The translations under genes were made by a program, and so were the position numbers. Under the pieces are notes generated by a model. That model worked only from the letters and a program-made list of their open reading frames with translations, had not been told where the DNA came from and made no database searches. A stretch of DNA of 64,000 nt from JANXUR01 sp038229415 (GTDB taxonomy: Bacteria > Acidobacteriota > Terriglobia > Terriglobales > Acidobacteriaceae): the NCBI GenBank assembly GCA_038229415.1, contig JBBROM010000006.1, forward strand, positions 62,001 to 126,000. Reading direction: 5' to 3'. Shown here piece by piece: positions 27,966 to 36,687 of the stretch. How positions within the stretch are numbered: the stretch's first letter is position 1; each line of letters starts with the position of its first letter.

Positions 27966-28232
27966 ATGCAGAACCAGATTTTGTACTCGTGCAGTTACGC
28001 CGCCGCCATCTGCGCTGCGGCAGCCTTCGCCTTCCTCACCGCCTTCAGCGACCACATTTCCCCGATGATGAAGGTCACCGAATACGTGCTGTGCGCGGCG
28101 GTAGTGCTGGTGTGTGAGATGAGCTTCCGCGCCCTACATGACCACTGCGAGTGGAATCTGCGCATGGCCAATCGCTTTCTGATTGCGATTCTGGGCGCGG
28201 CAGGTGTCTTATTTTCGTTTCAGACGCTGTGA
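27966..28232 (+). CDS. Small two- or three-helix membrane protein, hypothetical
   Basis: An 88-residue product with hydrophobic segments AAAICAAAAFAFLTAF, VTEYVLCAAVVLVCEM and RFLIAILGAAGVLFSF separated by a short charged loop (RALHDHCEWNLRM). GGGGAG lies about ten bases before the ATG at 27966. Its 3' end overlaps the convergent TIR-like gene by 13 bases. No family recognised. Confidence 0.55.
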   Translation: MQNQILYSCSYAAAICAAAAFAFLTAFSDHISPMMKVTEYVLCAAVVLVCEMSFRALHDHCEWNLRMANRFLIAILGAAGVLFSFQTL

Positions 28233-28861
28233 CGTAGATGGAGAAGAGGCACTAGTGTTCGCATTCCGAATGAACTGCGCTGAGAACTGCTGAGCCAGTA
28301 AACTATATCTTTGAATGCACCCGGCGTCTGTACGATCAGACTGACTCCGCGGTTTTTCTTGATGCGTACGGTTCTGGACGAAACGCTTTCGTATACCTGT
28401 AGCAGTTGGGCCATGGTCGGAGCGGCATTCCCCGACGTAAACGTGCCCAACAACTCACGAAGCACTCCTTCCGGTGAATTCTCATGAACTAGCACCTCCC
28501 AACCGTTCAAGTCGCTTAGGGTTTTCTGTAGCCGGTAACGTTCCGCTTCCACTACGAACCAATTTGAGTCCACGGAACGCCCGACTGCCAGACCGAGCTC
28601 GAATGGCATATTGAACCGTGGCAAGCTTTCTTTCTTGTCCAGATCTACCCGCGACAGGTCGTGAATCGAAATGGCGCACTGGCTCATCAGCTCCAAAATC
28701 CGCTGGAGCCGGTTTCGGTTGGTTGGCAGTTCAAGTGCCGCTCTGGGAAGCAAGCCTAAGGCGCATGTGCCCGCAACGTATGCCACCAAAAGCTGCTCAA
28801 ACTCGGCATCGTAAGGTATGTTGAGAAAAACCCAGTTCGCGTTGGCCTTCTGGGTCTTCAT
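28220..28861 (-). CDS. TIR / nucleoside deoxyribosyltransferase-like protein
   Basis: A 213-residue soluble protein. The first strand motif VFLNIPYD, the middle CAISIHDLSRVD and RFNMPFELGLAVG resemble the Rossmann-like TIR and nucleoside 2-deoxyribosyltransferase superfamily; the Glu in PFELG would be the catalytic glutamate by analogy. Relatives of this shape are annotated only as hypothetical or nucleotide-binding proteins, and TIR-type enzymes often act in antiviral NAD-degrading systems. No catalytic activity can be claimed from sequence. The gene starts at ATG 28861, overlapping the preceding small HTH gene by four bases, so the two are translationally coupled. Confidence 0.65.
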   Translation of the reverse strand: MKTQKANANWVFLNIPYDAEFEQLLVAYVAGTCALGLLPRAALELPTNRNRLQRILELMSQCAISIHDLSRVDLDKKESLPRFNMPFELGLAVGRSVDSNWFVVEAERYRLQKTLSDLNGWEVLVHENSPEGVLRELLGTFTSGNAAPTMAQLLQVYESVSSRTVRIKKNRGVSLIVQTPGAFKDIVYWLSSSQRSSFGMRTLVPLLHLRHSV

Positions 28862-29100
28862 TTTCTCTCGGAACTACGGCTTCGGCCGAACTGTTTTGCG
28901 TGTGGCTGGAATCCGCTTCTTCGCAGACTGGCGAGTGCCTGAGGCGGCGACATGTCCAGATTGCTTCGCGATGCCCCATCTATCTGCTGCGCCATGCGGA
29001 TCAATGCGTGAACCCGTCGTGCTGGCAGTCCAAGAATTCTCCCCGCTTCTTCTGCGGAAACTGGCGGGCCTTCAATGCGAATAGCGTTCTTATGTGCCAT
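28858..29100 (-). CDS. Small helix-turn-helix-like protein coupled to the TIR-like gene
   Basis: An 80-residue basic protein. Residues 15-36 (VSAEEAGRILGLPARRVH and following) look like an excisionase/MerR-type helix-turn-helix, after which the tail is low-complexity and positively charged. AGGAAGG four bases before ATG 29100 is a good ribosome site. Its stop overlaps the next start as ATGA, a strong sign of joint translation with the TIR/deoxyribosyltransferase-like gene. It may act as DNA-binding regulator of the pair; a purely structural role is possible. Confidence 0.6.
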   Translation of the reverse strand: MAHKNAIRIEGPPVSAEEAGRILGLPARRVHALIRMAQQIDGASRSNLDMSPPQALASLRRSGFQPHAKQFGRSRSSERK

Positions 29101-29160
29101 TGAACCTTCCTGACCGTAAGTTTACATCCCCTCAGCCGGGGTTTCAATCACGCCACCCAC

Positions 29161-29448
29161 TCAGGCCTCGAAATCCACTTCCAGCGGATCAATCAACGGC
29201 AGCAGCCACTCGAGGAGTTTCATATGTACCGGGTGGCCGCTATAGGCCTCTAGCGAGGCGCGGTCCGCAAACTTCATCACGCCACCCAGTTCGTAGCCTT
29301 GTGATCGCGGCGAAAAATTCTCACCCACCCAAGTCTCCAGCAGTCCGGGAATCTGCGCTTGCAGCGCGCGAATTTCGCGCAGAACGCGCTGCTTCTGTTC
29401 CGGAGTAACATCGGGCTTCCAGCGAAAGGCAAACGTGTGGATCACCAT
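29161..29448 (-). CDS. Dabb (stress-responsive alpha/beta barrel) protein
   Basis: A 95-residue protein with the Dabb pattern: VIHTFAFRWKPDVTPEQKQ at the start, GLLETWVGENFSPRSQGYELG and the conserved ending AYSGHPVHMKLLEWLLPLIDP. Dabb domains dimerise into a small barrel and occur in cyclases, monooxygenases and stress proteins; a specific reaction cannot be assigned. It starts 8 bases after the Hfq-like gene ends, suggesting one transcript. Confidence 0.88.
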   Translation of the reverse strand: MVIHTFAFRWKPDVTPEQKQRVLREIRALQAQIPGLLETWVGENFSPRSQGYELGGVMKFADRASLEAYSGHPVHMKLLEWLLPLIDPLEVDFEA

Positions 29449-29456
29449 GCGCGCGG

Positions 29457-29867
29457 TTACCCTTCGCTCTGTTTGTACATGTACTTGATGGCGCTCTTGT
29501 AGATCACCACCGGCGGCTCGCTCTCGGGCTGCACTTTAATGCACGCCCGGTCGTACCACTCGATCACGCCTTGCACTTCTTCCCCGTCGCGGAGCACGAT
29601 CACCAGCTTGGTCTTGGCCTGAATCTGCTTGACGTAGTAAAAATCCTCGGCATGGGTCTGCTCCGGGGGTGCCATTTTGCGCGGTGCGGCGTGACTGCGT
29701 TCGGGCTTAGGGGCACCGCCAGTGCGCGCTTCCGGGGGACGCGCCGCCACTGGTGCAAAAGCAGCAGTGCGAACCGCTGGCTTCTGGCTATCTGGAGGAA
29801 CCGGGGAACCTGAATCAGTGCGAGAACCCGCCGGACTGGCGGCAAGGCTAAGAGGTACATTCGACAT
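29457..29867 (-). CDS. hfq: Hfq-like Sm-fold RNA-binding protein with disordered N-terminal extension
   Basis: Hfq pairs small RNAs with mRNAs. In this 136-residue protein the Sm fold occupies roughly residues 68-134: QTHAEDFYYVKQIQAKTKLVIVLRDGEEVQGVIEWYDR gives the helix and Sm1 strands, and VIYKSAIKYMY is the Sm2 motif (KHAI in E. coli). Before it lies a Pro/Ala-rich, low-complexity segment of about 65 residues (PVPPDSQKPAVRTAAFAPVA is part of it), longer than usual N termini. ATG 29867 is preferred; an upstream start at 29945 adds 26 residues. Assignment to Hfq rather than another LSm protein is good but not certain. Confidence 0.8.
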   Translation of the reverse strand: MSNVPLSLAASPAGSRTDSGSPVPPDSQKPAVRTAAFAPVAARPPEARTGGAPKPERSHAAPRKMAPPEQTHAEDFYYVKQIQAKTKLVIVLRDGEEVQGVIEWYDRACIKVQPESEPPVVIYKSAIKYMYKQSEG

Positions 29868-29994
29868 GAAATTTGCCCCATCAGGTGCCTTTGCATGCTC
29901 AAGAAGCGCACGCACCGCGCACAAACATTGAGGTAAACCTACCACAGGCGGGCCAGCCAGACAAACTCTAAGCGGATGCCCTACCAGGTACCCG

Positions 29995-31896
29995 CTAGAC
30001 CGCCGGACTCAGTTCCTGGTCTTTGTATTGCAACTGATAGAGCTTCCAGTAGATACCGCGCTGAGCCAGCAGGCTCTGGTGGCTGCCCATCTCGCGCACC
30101 TGGCCATGGTGCATCACAATGATTTTGTCCGCCCGCTGGATGGTGGAAAGGCGATGGGCGATGATGATCGAAGTCCGTCCTGTGACCAGCTTGGAGAGTG
30201 CCTCGCGCACCCGTAGCTCGGTTTCCGTATCCACGCTGGAAGTAGCCTCGTCGAGAATCAAAATCTTGGGATCATGGGCCAGCGCCCGCGCGAATGAGAT
30301 CAACTGCTTTTGCCCGGTGGAAAGCGTCGTGCCGCGCTCATTGACTGCTTCCCGAAAGCCTAGCGGCAGGGTGCGGATAAAGTCTGCGACGTTGACTTCT
30401 TCCGCGGCCCGCTCCACATCTGCATCGGTGATCCAATCAGTGCCGAGGCGAATGTTTTGCTCGATGGTTCCACTGAACAGAAATGGATCCTGCAGCACCA
30501 CCCCAAAACGTCGTCGCAAAGACGTCAGATCCATCTCGCGCAGGTCCACGCCATCTATCTTGATGCTGCCTTTTTGCACGTCGTAAAAACGCAGCAACAA
30601 CGAGATGATGGTCGTCTTCCCTGCCCCGGTATGACCAACAATGGCGACGGTTTCGCCCGGCTCAATGGCGAAGCTCACATCGCGCAGCACCCACTCCGGC
30701 CCCCTGCCAGCTTGCACTGCCGACCGATGGCCGTTCGTCTCAGGCGCGCCCTCTGCCTGTTGCTCTACTGCTGCCCCGTCATAGGTAAACCACACATGAT
30801 CAAACTCGATGCGCCCCGCTCCCTGCGGCTCTTTGTGCTGCGCCGGAGTCACCACTTCCACTGGCGTATCCAGCAGGTTGAACACGCGCTCACTGGCGGC
30901 CATGGCCGACTGCAAGATGTTGTACTTTTCACTCAGGTCCATGATGGGGCGGAAGAAACGCTGCGCATACTGCATGAACGCCACCAGTACGCCAAGCGTG
31001 GTCACACCACGTATCACAGCGCCACCGCCGAACCAGATCACGCTTGCCATCGCAATCGCCGAAAGCACTTCCACCACCGGGTAGTACACGGCGTGCGCCA
31101 TGATCGCATCCTTGAACGCGTCCATGTGCAGGGTGTTGATCTCTTCAAATTTTTTGTAGGCGCGCTTTTCGCGATTGAAAAGTTGCAGCACCACCATGCC
31201 GCTTACGTGTTCCGACAAGTAGGCGTTGATCTTCGCCACGGCGCTGCGAATACGCCGGTAGGAGTCACGCACCCGGTCGCGAAACAGCTTGGTCGCATAG
31301 ACAATAAACGGCAGAACCGCGAAGGTAATCAGCGCCAGCCACCAGTTCATGTTCAGCATGATGGCGATGATGCCCGCGAGTACGAAAACGTCTTCGAAAA
31401 TCGCCACCACGCCGCTCGTAAACATCTCGTTCAGTGCGTCCACGTCGCTGGTCACGCGGGTCACCAGTCGGCCCACGGGATTCTTGTCGTAGAACCCAAT
31501 GTGCATCGCCTGCAGCAGCCGGAAAAGCTGGCTGCGCAGGTCAAACATCACCTTCTGCCCCACCCACTGCATCAGGTACATCTGAACGTATTCGAGCACA
31601 AAGCTAATCAGCAATGAGCCGATGAACAGGACCGCCACCTGCCCAATCCCAATCAGCGGCTCAGGGCTGAGCCGACGCTCAATCCAACCGGGCGCGCCCG
31701 CCGAATGGATCATGTAGCGATCCACGGCAATTTTTGTCAGGTAGGGGCCCAGCACGTCCGCGCCCGCCTTCAGGATGATCGCCACGAGCGCAATCGCCAC
31801 CTGGAGCCAGTACGGGCGCAGATAGGTCAGCAGACGCCGCATCAGGCGCGCGTCATATACCTTGCCGACTACATCATCTTCATGCTGTTCTGCCAT
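29995..31896 (-). CDS. ABC exporter, fused permease and ATPase
   Basis: A 633-residue half-transporter: six-helix ABC transmembrane domain with an MSBA/MdlB-like coupling region (NREKRAYKKFEEIN), then an ATPase domain with Walker A VGHTGAGKTT, Q-loop VVLQDPFLF, signature LSTGQKQ (Thr replacing the usual Gly), Walker B ILILDEATSSVD and H-loop IIAHRLSTI. A Gln/Gly-rich stretch about residues 380-400 lies between the domains. The substrate is unknown. ATG 31896 (MAEQHEDDVVGKVYD) was chosen because upstream codons encode Arg/Ser-rich sequence typical of non-coding DNA. Confidence 0.92.
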   Translation of the reverse strand: MAEQHEDDVVGKVYDARLMRRLLTYLRPYWLQVAIALVAIILKAGADVLGPYLTKIAVDRYMIHSAGAPGWIERRLSPEPLIGIGQVAVLFIGSLLISFVLEYVQMYLMQWVGQKVMFDLRSQLFRLLQAMHIGFYDKNPVGRLVTRVTSDVDALNEMFTSGVVAIFEDVFVLAGIIAIMLNMNWWLALITFAVLPFIVYATKLFRDRVRDSYRRIRSAVAKINAYLSEHVSGMVVLQLFNREKRAYKKFEEINTLHMDAFKDAIMAHAVYYPVVEVLSAIAMASVIWFGGGAVIRGVTTLGVLVAFMQYAQRFFRPIMDLSEKYNILQSAMAASERVFNLLDTPVEVVTPAQHKEPQGAGRIEFDHVWFTYDGAAVEQQAEGAPETNGHRSAVQAGRGPEWVLRDVSFAIEPGETVAIVGHTGAGKTTIISLLLRFYDVQKGSIKIDGVDLREMDLTSLRRRFGVVLQDPFLFSGTIEQNIRLGTDWITDADVERAAEEVNVADFIRTLPLGFREAVNERGTTLSTGQKQLISFARALAHDPKILILDEATSSVDTETELRVREALSKLVTGRTSIIIAHRLSTIQRADKIIVMHHGQVREMGSHQSLLAQRGIYWKLYQLQYKDQELSPAV

Positions 31897-31985
31897 ATCG
31901 GAAGGTTTTATTGTAGTCGAGCCATTGCCGCGAAGCAGGCCAACCGTGCTATGCTCTACCGCGAACCTGTGAGGAGACTCATCCC

Positions 31986-33185
31986 TTGATTCAGATGATC
32001 GTGCGAAACTTCGTCCAGAAATCTGCCAATCTGCTGCTGGCATTGTTGTTACTCGGCTCGTTCGCCTTTGCCAATACTGAATTCGGAACCCTGCAAGGTG
32101 CCAACTTCCGCATTGACGTGCCCGACCAGTGGAACCACATTCTGATCGTGTATTACCACGGCTATGACGCCCGCCACGTCGGAGGATCATTCGACCCCAA
32201 GCAGCCCGCAAATCCGGTGCTGAAAGCGCTAACAGATCGCGGCTACGCCGTAATCCAGTCCGGCTACTCGAAGGGCGGATGGGCCGTAGAACAGGCCCTG
32301 CCCGAGACCGAGGCCTTGCGCCAATATTTTGTACAGAAATACGGCCAGCCTACCGAAAGCTACGTCGCCGGACACTCCATGGGCGGATTCCTCACCACCG
32401 CCACGATTGAGAGCCATCCGGAACGCTATGTCGCTGGCCTTGACTTGTGCGGCGCAGTCGCATCGCCCATCCGATTGATGACGCCTGCCTTTGATCAGCG
32501 TGTGGTCTTTGACTATTTCTTCCCCGGCACCATGCCTCCGCCCAACCACGTTCCCGCAGATTTTGCACTTGACCCGGAAGCCGTGAAGCACCTGCTGCAC
32601 GTGATCAACACCAAACCCGCTGCCGCTGCGACGATGCGCCGCATCGCTAATGCAAAAGGAAACCAGCAACTCGCCTGGGCGGTCTTCTTCGCCACTTACG
32701 TGATCGGCGATATCGAGGCGCGCGCAGGTGGCAATCCCTTCGACAATCGCAACACGATCTATACCGGCACCGGCACCGACCCTGAGGTCAATGACAAGGT
32801 GGGCCGCTATGCCGCCGATCCGGGAGCGTTGGACTATCTGCAGAAGTACCAGACCCTGACCGGCGACCTTACCCGGCCTGTGCTGGCCGTTCACACCACC
32901 TACGACGAGTTGGTGCCGCAGTCCATCCCGAATGGCTATTCGATTCTGACGCGTACCAAGGGGGCAGGCGACCACTTTGTGCAGCAGTATGTAAAAGCCG
33001 ACGGCCACTGCAACATCAGTCCCAACGAAACGGCGACGGCGTTTGAAGAGCTGCGCCACTGGAAGGACACGGGCGAAGCCCCGAAGGCCGGATGGCTGAA
33101 TGTGCCCAAGCCAGCAGCACCAGCAATGGAGAAGAAGCCGACGGCGAGGGCTGGCGCGAAGAGCGCAAAGAAGAAGGCGAGCTAG
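31986..33185 (+). CDS. Exported alpha/beta hydrolase
   Basis: A 399-residue protein with a signal sequence (SANLLLALLLLGSFAFA), the nucleophile elbow GHSMGG and a later Asp/His pair (YDELVPQS, DGHCNIS) consistent with an alpha/beta-hydrolase triad. The C terminus is Lys/Ala-rich. The fold suggests an esterase or peptidase acting outside the cytoplasm; the substrate is not known. The TTG at 31986 has GAGGAG nine bases upstream and is preferred over ATG 31995. It is divergent from the ABC exporter at 31896. Confidence 0.85.
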   Translation: MIQMIVRNFVQKSANLLLALLLLGSFAFANTEFGTLQGANFRIDVPDQWNHILIVYYHGYDARHVGGSFDPKQPANPVLKALTDRGYAVIQSGYSKGGWAVEQALPETEALRQYFVQKYGQPTESYVAGHSMGGFLTTATIESHPERYVAGLDLCGAVASPIRLMTPAFDQRVVFDYFFPGTMPPPNHVPADFALDPEAVKHLLHVINTKPAAAATMRRIANAKGNQQLAWAVFFATYVIGDIEARAGGNPFDNRNTIYTGTGTDPEVNDKVGRYAADPGALDYLQKYQTLTGDLTRPVLAVHTTYDELVPQSIPNGYSILTRTKGAGDHFVQQYVKADGHCNISPNETATAFEELRHWKDTGEAPKAGWLNVPKPAAPAMEKKPTARAGAKSAKKKAS

Positions 33186-33225
33186 AAGTTCTTTGCTGCA
33201 ACTGCGGGCGGAGCAACTCCGCCCG

Positions 33226-34482
33226 CTACTCCACCCGCCTTACCACCAGCGCCGAGTTCTTCGACCCAAACCCAACGCAATTGCAGATCGCCGTCCGAAT
33301 CTCTGCCTTGCGGCCAATATCCGTAACGTAGTCCAAATCACAACGGGGATCGGGCACATCCAGGTTGATCGTCGGCGGAATCTGGCCGGTCTCCATCGCT
33401 ACCAGCGTCGCTGCCAGTCCTGCCGCACCGCACGCGCCTTGCGCGTGGCCAATCTGCGACTTCAACGCCGACATCGGCACCTGGTACGCTCGCTTTTCAC
33501 CCAGCGCAAGCTTCAGAGCCAGAGTTTCGACCGGATCGTTCATCTCTGTCGAAGTGCCATGCAGATTCACATAGTCAATCTGCTCCGGCGTCACCCCGGC
33601 TTCCTGCATGGCCAACGTCACAGCACGCGCAGGCTCCTCCGCGTCTTCGCGTAAACGCACCCTGTGGAACGCTTCACACGTCGTTCCGTAACCAGCAACC
33701 TCTGCCAGTATCTTCGCGCCCCGCGCCTTGGCGTGTTCGTACTCTTCCAGCACAAACGTCCACGCACCCTCGGCCAGCACAAATCCGCTGCGGTCGGCAG
33801 AAAACGGGCGCGACGCCCGCTCCGGCTCGTCGTTCCAGTGCGTCGTCAATGCATGGAGCATGGTGTAGGTCTTCACAATCGCGGGCGCAATCGGCACATC
33901 CACGCCGCCGCAGATGTACATCGGCAGAATGCCGAGCTGAATATTTTGTAGCGCATAGCCAATGGCGTCGGTGGAAGAAGTGCAGGCAGTCGTAATCATG
34001 TGGCTCGGCCCACGAAAGCCGAACTTCATGCTGACTTCGCTGGAAAGGGTCCCCATCGTCCCGCTGGGAATAGAAAAGATGCTGACCTGCTTGAGGTGTC
34101 CGGTGTAATACAAGCGATACTGCTCTTCGCTGAACTCCTGAGCCCCGCCGCCTGAGCCGAGAATCATGCCAATCTGGCGCTTTTCGTCCATGGACATGGC
34201 ACCATAGTCGAGGCCAGCTTCCTTGCAGGCTTCGTCGGTCGCAGCCACAGCCAGCGGAATTGCCCGCGAAACGTGCTTGCGTTCCATCGCCGAGATCCAC
34301 TTAGACTCATCGAAATCGGTGATCTCGCCCGCGACTTGCGCGGGCAGCCAGCTTGCGTCAAAGCGGCTGATGCGCTTAACTCCGCTCTTGCCCGCCAGCA
34401 CCGCTGCGGAGAAAGCCTCGCGGCCAATGCCGTTGGGGCTGACCACTCCCATGCCTGTAATCACTGCGCGCCGCATCGCCAT
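33226..34482 (-). CDS. fabF: Beta-ketoacyl-ACP synthase II-type enzyme
   Basis: Condenses malonyl-ACP with acyl-ACP during fatty-acid or polyketide chain growth. The 418-residue product has the thiolase fold with the nucleophile Cys167 in TACTSSTDAIG, and the two histidines in NLHGTSTEMND and SQIGHAQGACGAAGL, the Cys-His-His triad of KAS I/II enzymes. The gene is alone, not in a fab cluster, so it could serve a secondary acyl pathway rather than the main fatty-acid synthase; the symbol is therefore tentative. Confidence 0.9.
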   Translation of the reverse strand: MAMRRAVITGMGVVSPNGIGREAFSAAVLAGKSGVKRISRFDASWLPAQVAGEITDFDESKWISAMERKHVSRAIPLAVAATDEACKEAGLDYGAMSMDEKRQIGMILGSGGGAQEFSEEQYRLYYTGHLKQVSIFSIPSGTMGTLSSEVSMKFGFRGPSHMITTACTSSTDAIGYALQNIQLGILPMYICGGVDVPIAPAIVKTYTMLHALTTHWNDEPERASRPFSADRSGFVLAEGAWTFVLEEYEHAKARGAKILAEVAGYGTTCEAFHRVRLREDAEEPARAVTLAMQEAGVTPEQIDYVNLHGTSTEMNDPVETLALKLALGEKRAYQVPMSALKSQIGHAQGACGAAGLAATLVAMETGQIPPTINLDVPDPRCDLDYVTDIGRKAEIRTAICNCVGFGSKNSALVVRRVE

Positions 34483-34523
34483 CGTTCCTGGATTTCCTGT
34501 CTTCGGATGGGATAATCAAATCT

Positions 34524-35822
34524 GTGCCCACCGGCTTTTACATCTCGGTACCGTTTTGCCGCAGCAAGTGCTCCTATTGCAACTTTGCTTCGGGCGTCTT
34601 CTCCCGCGCCCAGTTCACCCGCTACGTGGATCGCGCCTGCGCCGATATCGCGAACGCGCAATCCATTGCAAGAGATACCGGGGCGTCGCTCGATTCGCGG
34701 GTTGACACAGTGTACCTTGGCGGCGGCACTCCCACCACGCTCGCGCCAGAAGACTTGCGCCGTATCTTTGCTCAACTGCGTGGTTCATTCGACGTCAGTT
34801 TAGATGCAGAAATCACCGTGGAGTGCGCGCCGGGCACACTCGACCCGCCAGTCTTGGCGGCGCTGGTGGAGTGTGGCGTCAATCGCATCAGCTTCGGCGT
34901 GCAGTCATTTGTGGACCAGGAAGCTGCCGCCGTCGGCCGCCTCCACACCCGCGACATCACACTCACCGACATCGAGCGCCTGCGCACGGCAGGCATCACC
35001 AACATCAATCTCGACCTAATCGCCGGACTGCCCCACCAAACCGCCGAAAGCTGGGAGTATTCAGTGAGCGAGGTAATCGCCACCGGTGTTCGCCACGCCA
35101 GTGTTTACATGCTGGAGGTAGATGAGGACTCGCGCCTAGGCCGCGAAGTGATGGCGGGCGGGACTCGCTATCACGCACACTTCGTTCCGGACGACTACGC
35201 GACCGCTGACTTTTACCAAGAGGCCTGTCGCCGACTGAACGCGGCTGGCATCCCCCAATATGAAATTTCCAACTTCGCTCGCCCCGGCTTCGAGTCGCGA
35301 CACAACCTGAAGTATTGGACGCGCCAGCCCTACTTCGGCGTCGGCGTGGACGCGCACTCCATGCTGCTCGCTACAGCACTTTCGGACACACATAGCGATG
35401 CGATTCGACTGGCTACGCCGGATACGCTAGAGGAGTTTGTAGGCGACCACGTTTCGGCTGGCGACGCAGAGTTGCTGAGCATCGGAGAGAAGCCCGCAGC
35501 GCGCACGACCGAAGAAGCGTTGCCGTTACCTCCCAGCGCGTTCCGACGCGACGAGGTGCCTCAGCATCAAGCGGTCGAGGAGAGCTTCTTCCTCGGCTTG
35601 CGTTTGAACCGAGGCATGGACTTGCGCGAAACGCGCGAACGCTTTGGCAGCGCTACGTTAGCGCAACATCTGCCTGCGATCGAGCGCTGCCTGGCGGAAT
35701 GCCTCATCGAGGAATCGCAGGGGCGATTGCGCCTGACCCCACGCGGACGCCTGCTCTCGAACGAAGTATTCGCCCGCTTCTTGCTGGACGCGAACGAGTC
35801 CACAATCACTGCCGCAAAATAA
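34524..35822 (+). CDS. hemW: HemW-like radical SAM haem chaperone
   Basis: The 432-residue protein begins FYISVPFCRSKCSYCNF, the CxxxCxxC site for the radical-SAM 4Fe-4S cluster, followed by GGGTPTTLAPEDL and the HemW-type SVECAPGTLD, NRISFGVQSF and NLDLIAGLPHQT motifs. HemW proteins bind haem and deliver it to respiratory enzymes and are often mis-annotated as oxygen-independent coproporphyrinogen oxidase (HemN). HemN-specific residues are not seen, so HemW is preferred. It starts at GTG 34524 and is divergent from the KAS gene. Confidence 0.9.
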   Translation: MPTGFYISVPFCRSKCSYCNFASGVFSRAQFTRYVDRACADIANAQSIARDTGASLDSRVDTVYLGGGTPTTLAPEDLRRIFAQLRGSFDVSLDAEITVECAPGTLDPPVLAALVECGVNRISFGVQSFVDQEAAAVGRLHTRDITLTDIERLRTAGITNINLDLIAGLPHQTAESWEYSVSEVIATGVRHASVYMLEVDEDSRLGREVMAGGTRYHAHFVPDDYATADFYQEACRRLNAAGIPQYEISNFARPGFESRHNLKYWTRQPYFGVGVDAHSMLLATALSDTHSDAIRLATPDTLEEFVGDHVSAGDAELLSIGEKPAARTTEEALPLPPSAFRRDEVPQHQAVEESFFLGLRLNRGMDLRETRERFGSATLAQHLPAIERCLAECLIEESQGRLRLTPRGRLLSNEVFARFLLDANESTITAAK

Positions 35823-35823
35823 A

Positions 35824-35845
35824 AGGCGCAGCCGAAGCCGCGCCT
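35824..35845. terminator. Hairpin between convergent hemW and CADD-like genes
   Basis: AGGCGC (35824-35829) pairs with GCGCCT (35840-35845), preceded by AAAA on the + strand, which is a T-run for the minus-strand transcript. It begins just after the hemW stop codon and is the likely shared terminator. Confidence 0.6.
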
Positions 35846-35868
35846 CTCGTCACTACCTGTGTAGATTC

Positions 35869-36564
35869 CTACGCCGCGAGCTTCCGCGCCTGCCGGCGCA
35901 GCTCAATGCCATCCAGCGCGCCCCACAACGACTTCGCCGCAGCCTCCGCCGCGTCCAGCGCCCTCGTCTCAGCCTTCGCATCATCGCCAATCACGCGATC
36001 CAACTGCTGCTGCCAAACCTGCATGTGGAACACATCCGCCGTCTGATGCAACGTGAAGTAGCCCACCGTGCGATCATCTGCTCCATACATCTCGCGCAAG
36101 CCCCTCTCTTTTTCCACGGCCACACGCGGCACTTGCGATTCATACGCATAAAACGCCGCCAGCGCTTCTTCGGTCGCAGCTTCCGAAGCTACGGCTGCAA
36201 AGTGCGCCGTCAACTCGGCCACGCCCGCAGCAGCGTTCGCAGGAACCGTGCGGCCCGCGCCCATACCTTCGGCAAAGTCCAGCCAAATTTCCGCATGCGG
36301 ACGGCCCTTCGCCGCGTCGCCGCCATTTTCATCCGCCAGGTTCGACAGCACCGCGTTGCGCGTCTCGCCTTCAGGTAAGCGCGCCGCCAGCGTCGCCAAA
36401 TTCTGCGGAAACGCATTCACATGCTGAAAGTAGTCCAGCGAATACTCGCGCAGATCCTCCCGCGTCAGCTCGCCTGCGCTCCACGCTTTGTAAAACGGAT
36501 GGCACAACAAGTCATACTGCGCGATACGGGCATCAAGTTGCTGCAAGAAGTTGGGTGAAGCCAT
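35869..36564 (-). CDS. CADD-family diiron enzyme, candidate p-aminobenzoate synthase
   Basis: CADD of Chlamydia makes p-aminobenzoate from its own tyrosine with a dinuclear metal site. This 231-residue haem-oxygenase-fold protein matches the CADD residues I recall: Tyr25 in HPFYKAW, E79, H90, E142, K152 in AVEKERG, and H173, D177, H180 in TLHQTADVFH. Such conservation supports the same self-sacrificing chemistry but does not prove it. GAGGAG seven bases before ATG 36564 decides the start against a codon 15 bases upstream. No pab genes are in the window. Confidence 0.82.
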   Translation of the reverse strand: MASPNFLQQLDARIAQYDLLCHPFYKAWSAGELTREDLREYSLDYFQHVNAFPQNLATLAARLPEGETRNAVLSNLADENGGDAAKGRPHAEIWLDFAEGMGAGRTVPANAAAGVAELTAHFAAVASEAATEEALAAFYAYESQVPRVAVEKERGLREMYGADDRTVGYFTLHQTADVFHMQVWQQQLDRVIGDDAKAETRALDAAEAAAKSLWGALDGIELRRQARKLAA

Positions 36565-36687
36565 AATAAGTCTCCTCAAAAGTCGGGAAGTCGCAAATCA
36601 GAACCACGAAACTCCTGTGTTATATCACAAGCAGGGCAGCGGAAATTTAGCCACCATCGCGGCGTCTTGCGAGGCAGCCGCCTTCCA

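Noticed and set aside
30457..31617. 386-codon frame antisense to the ABC exporter
   Set aside because: Composition is His/Gln/Arg-rich with no domain; mirrors codon bias of the real gene.
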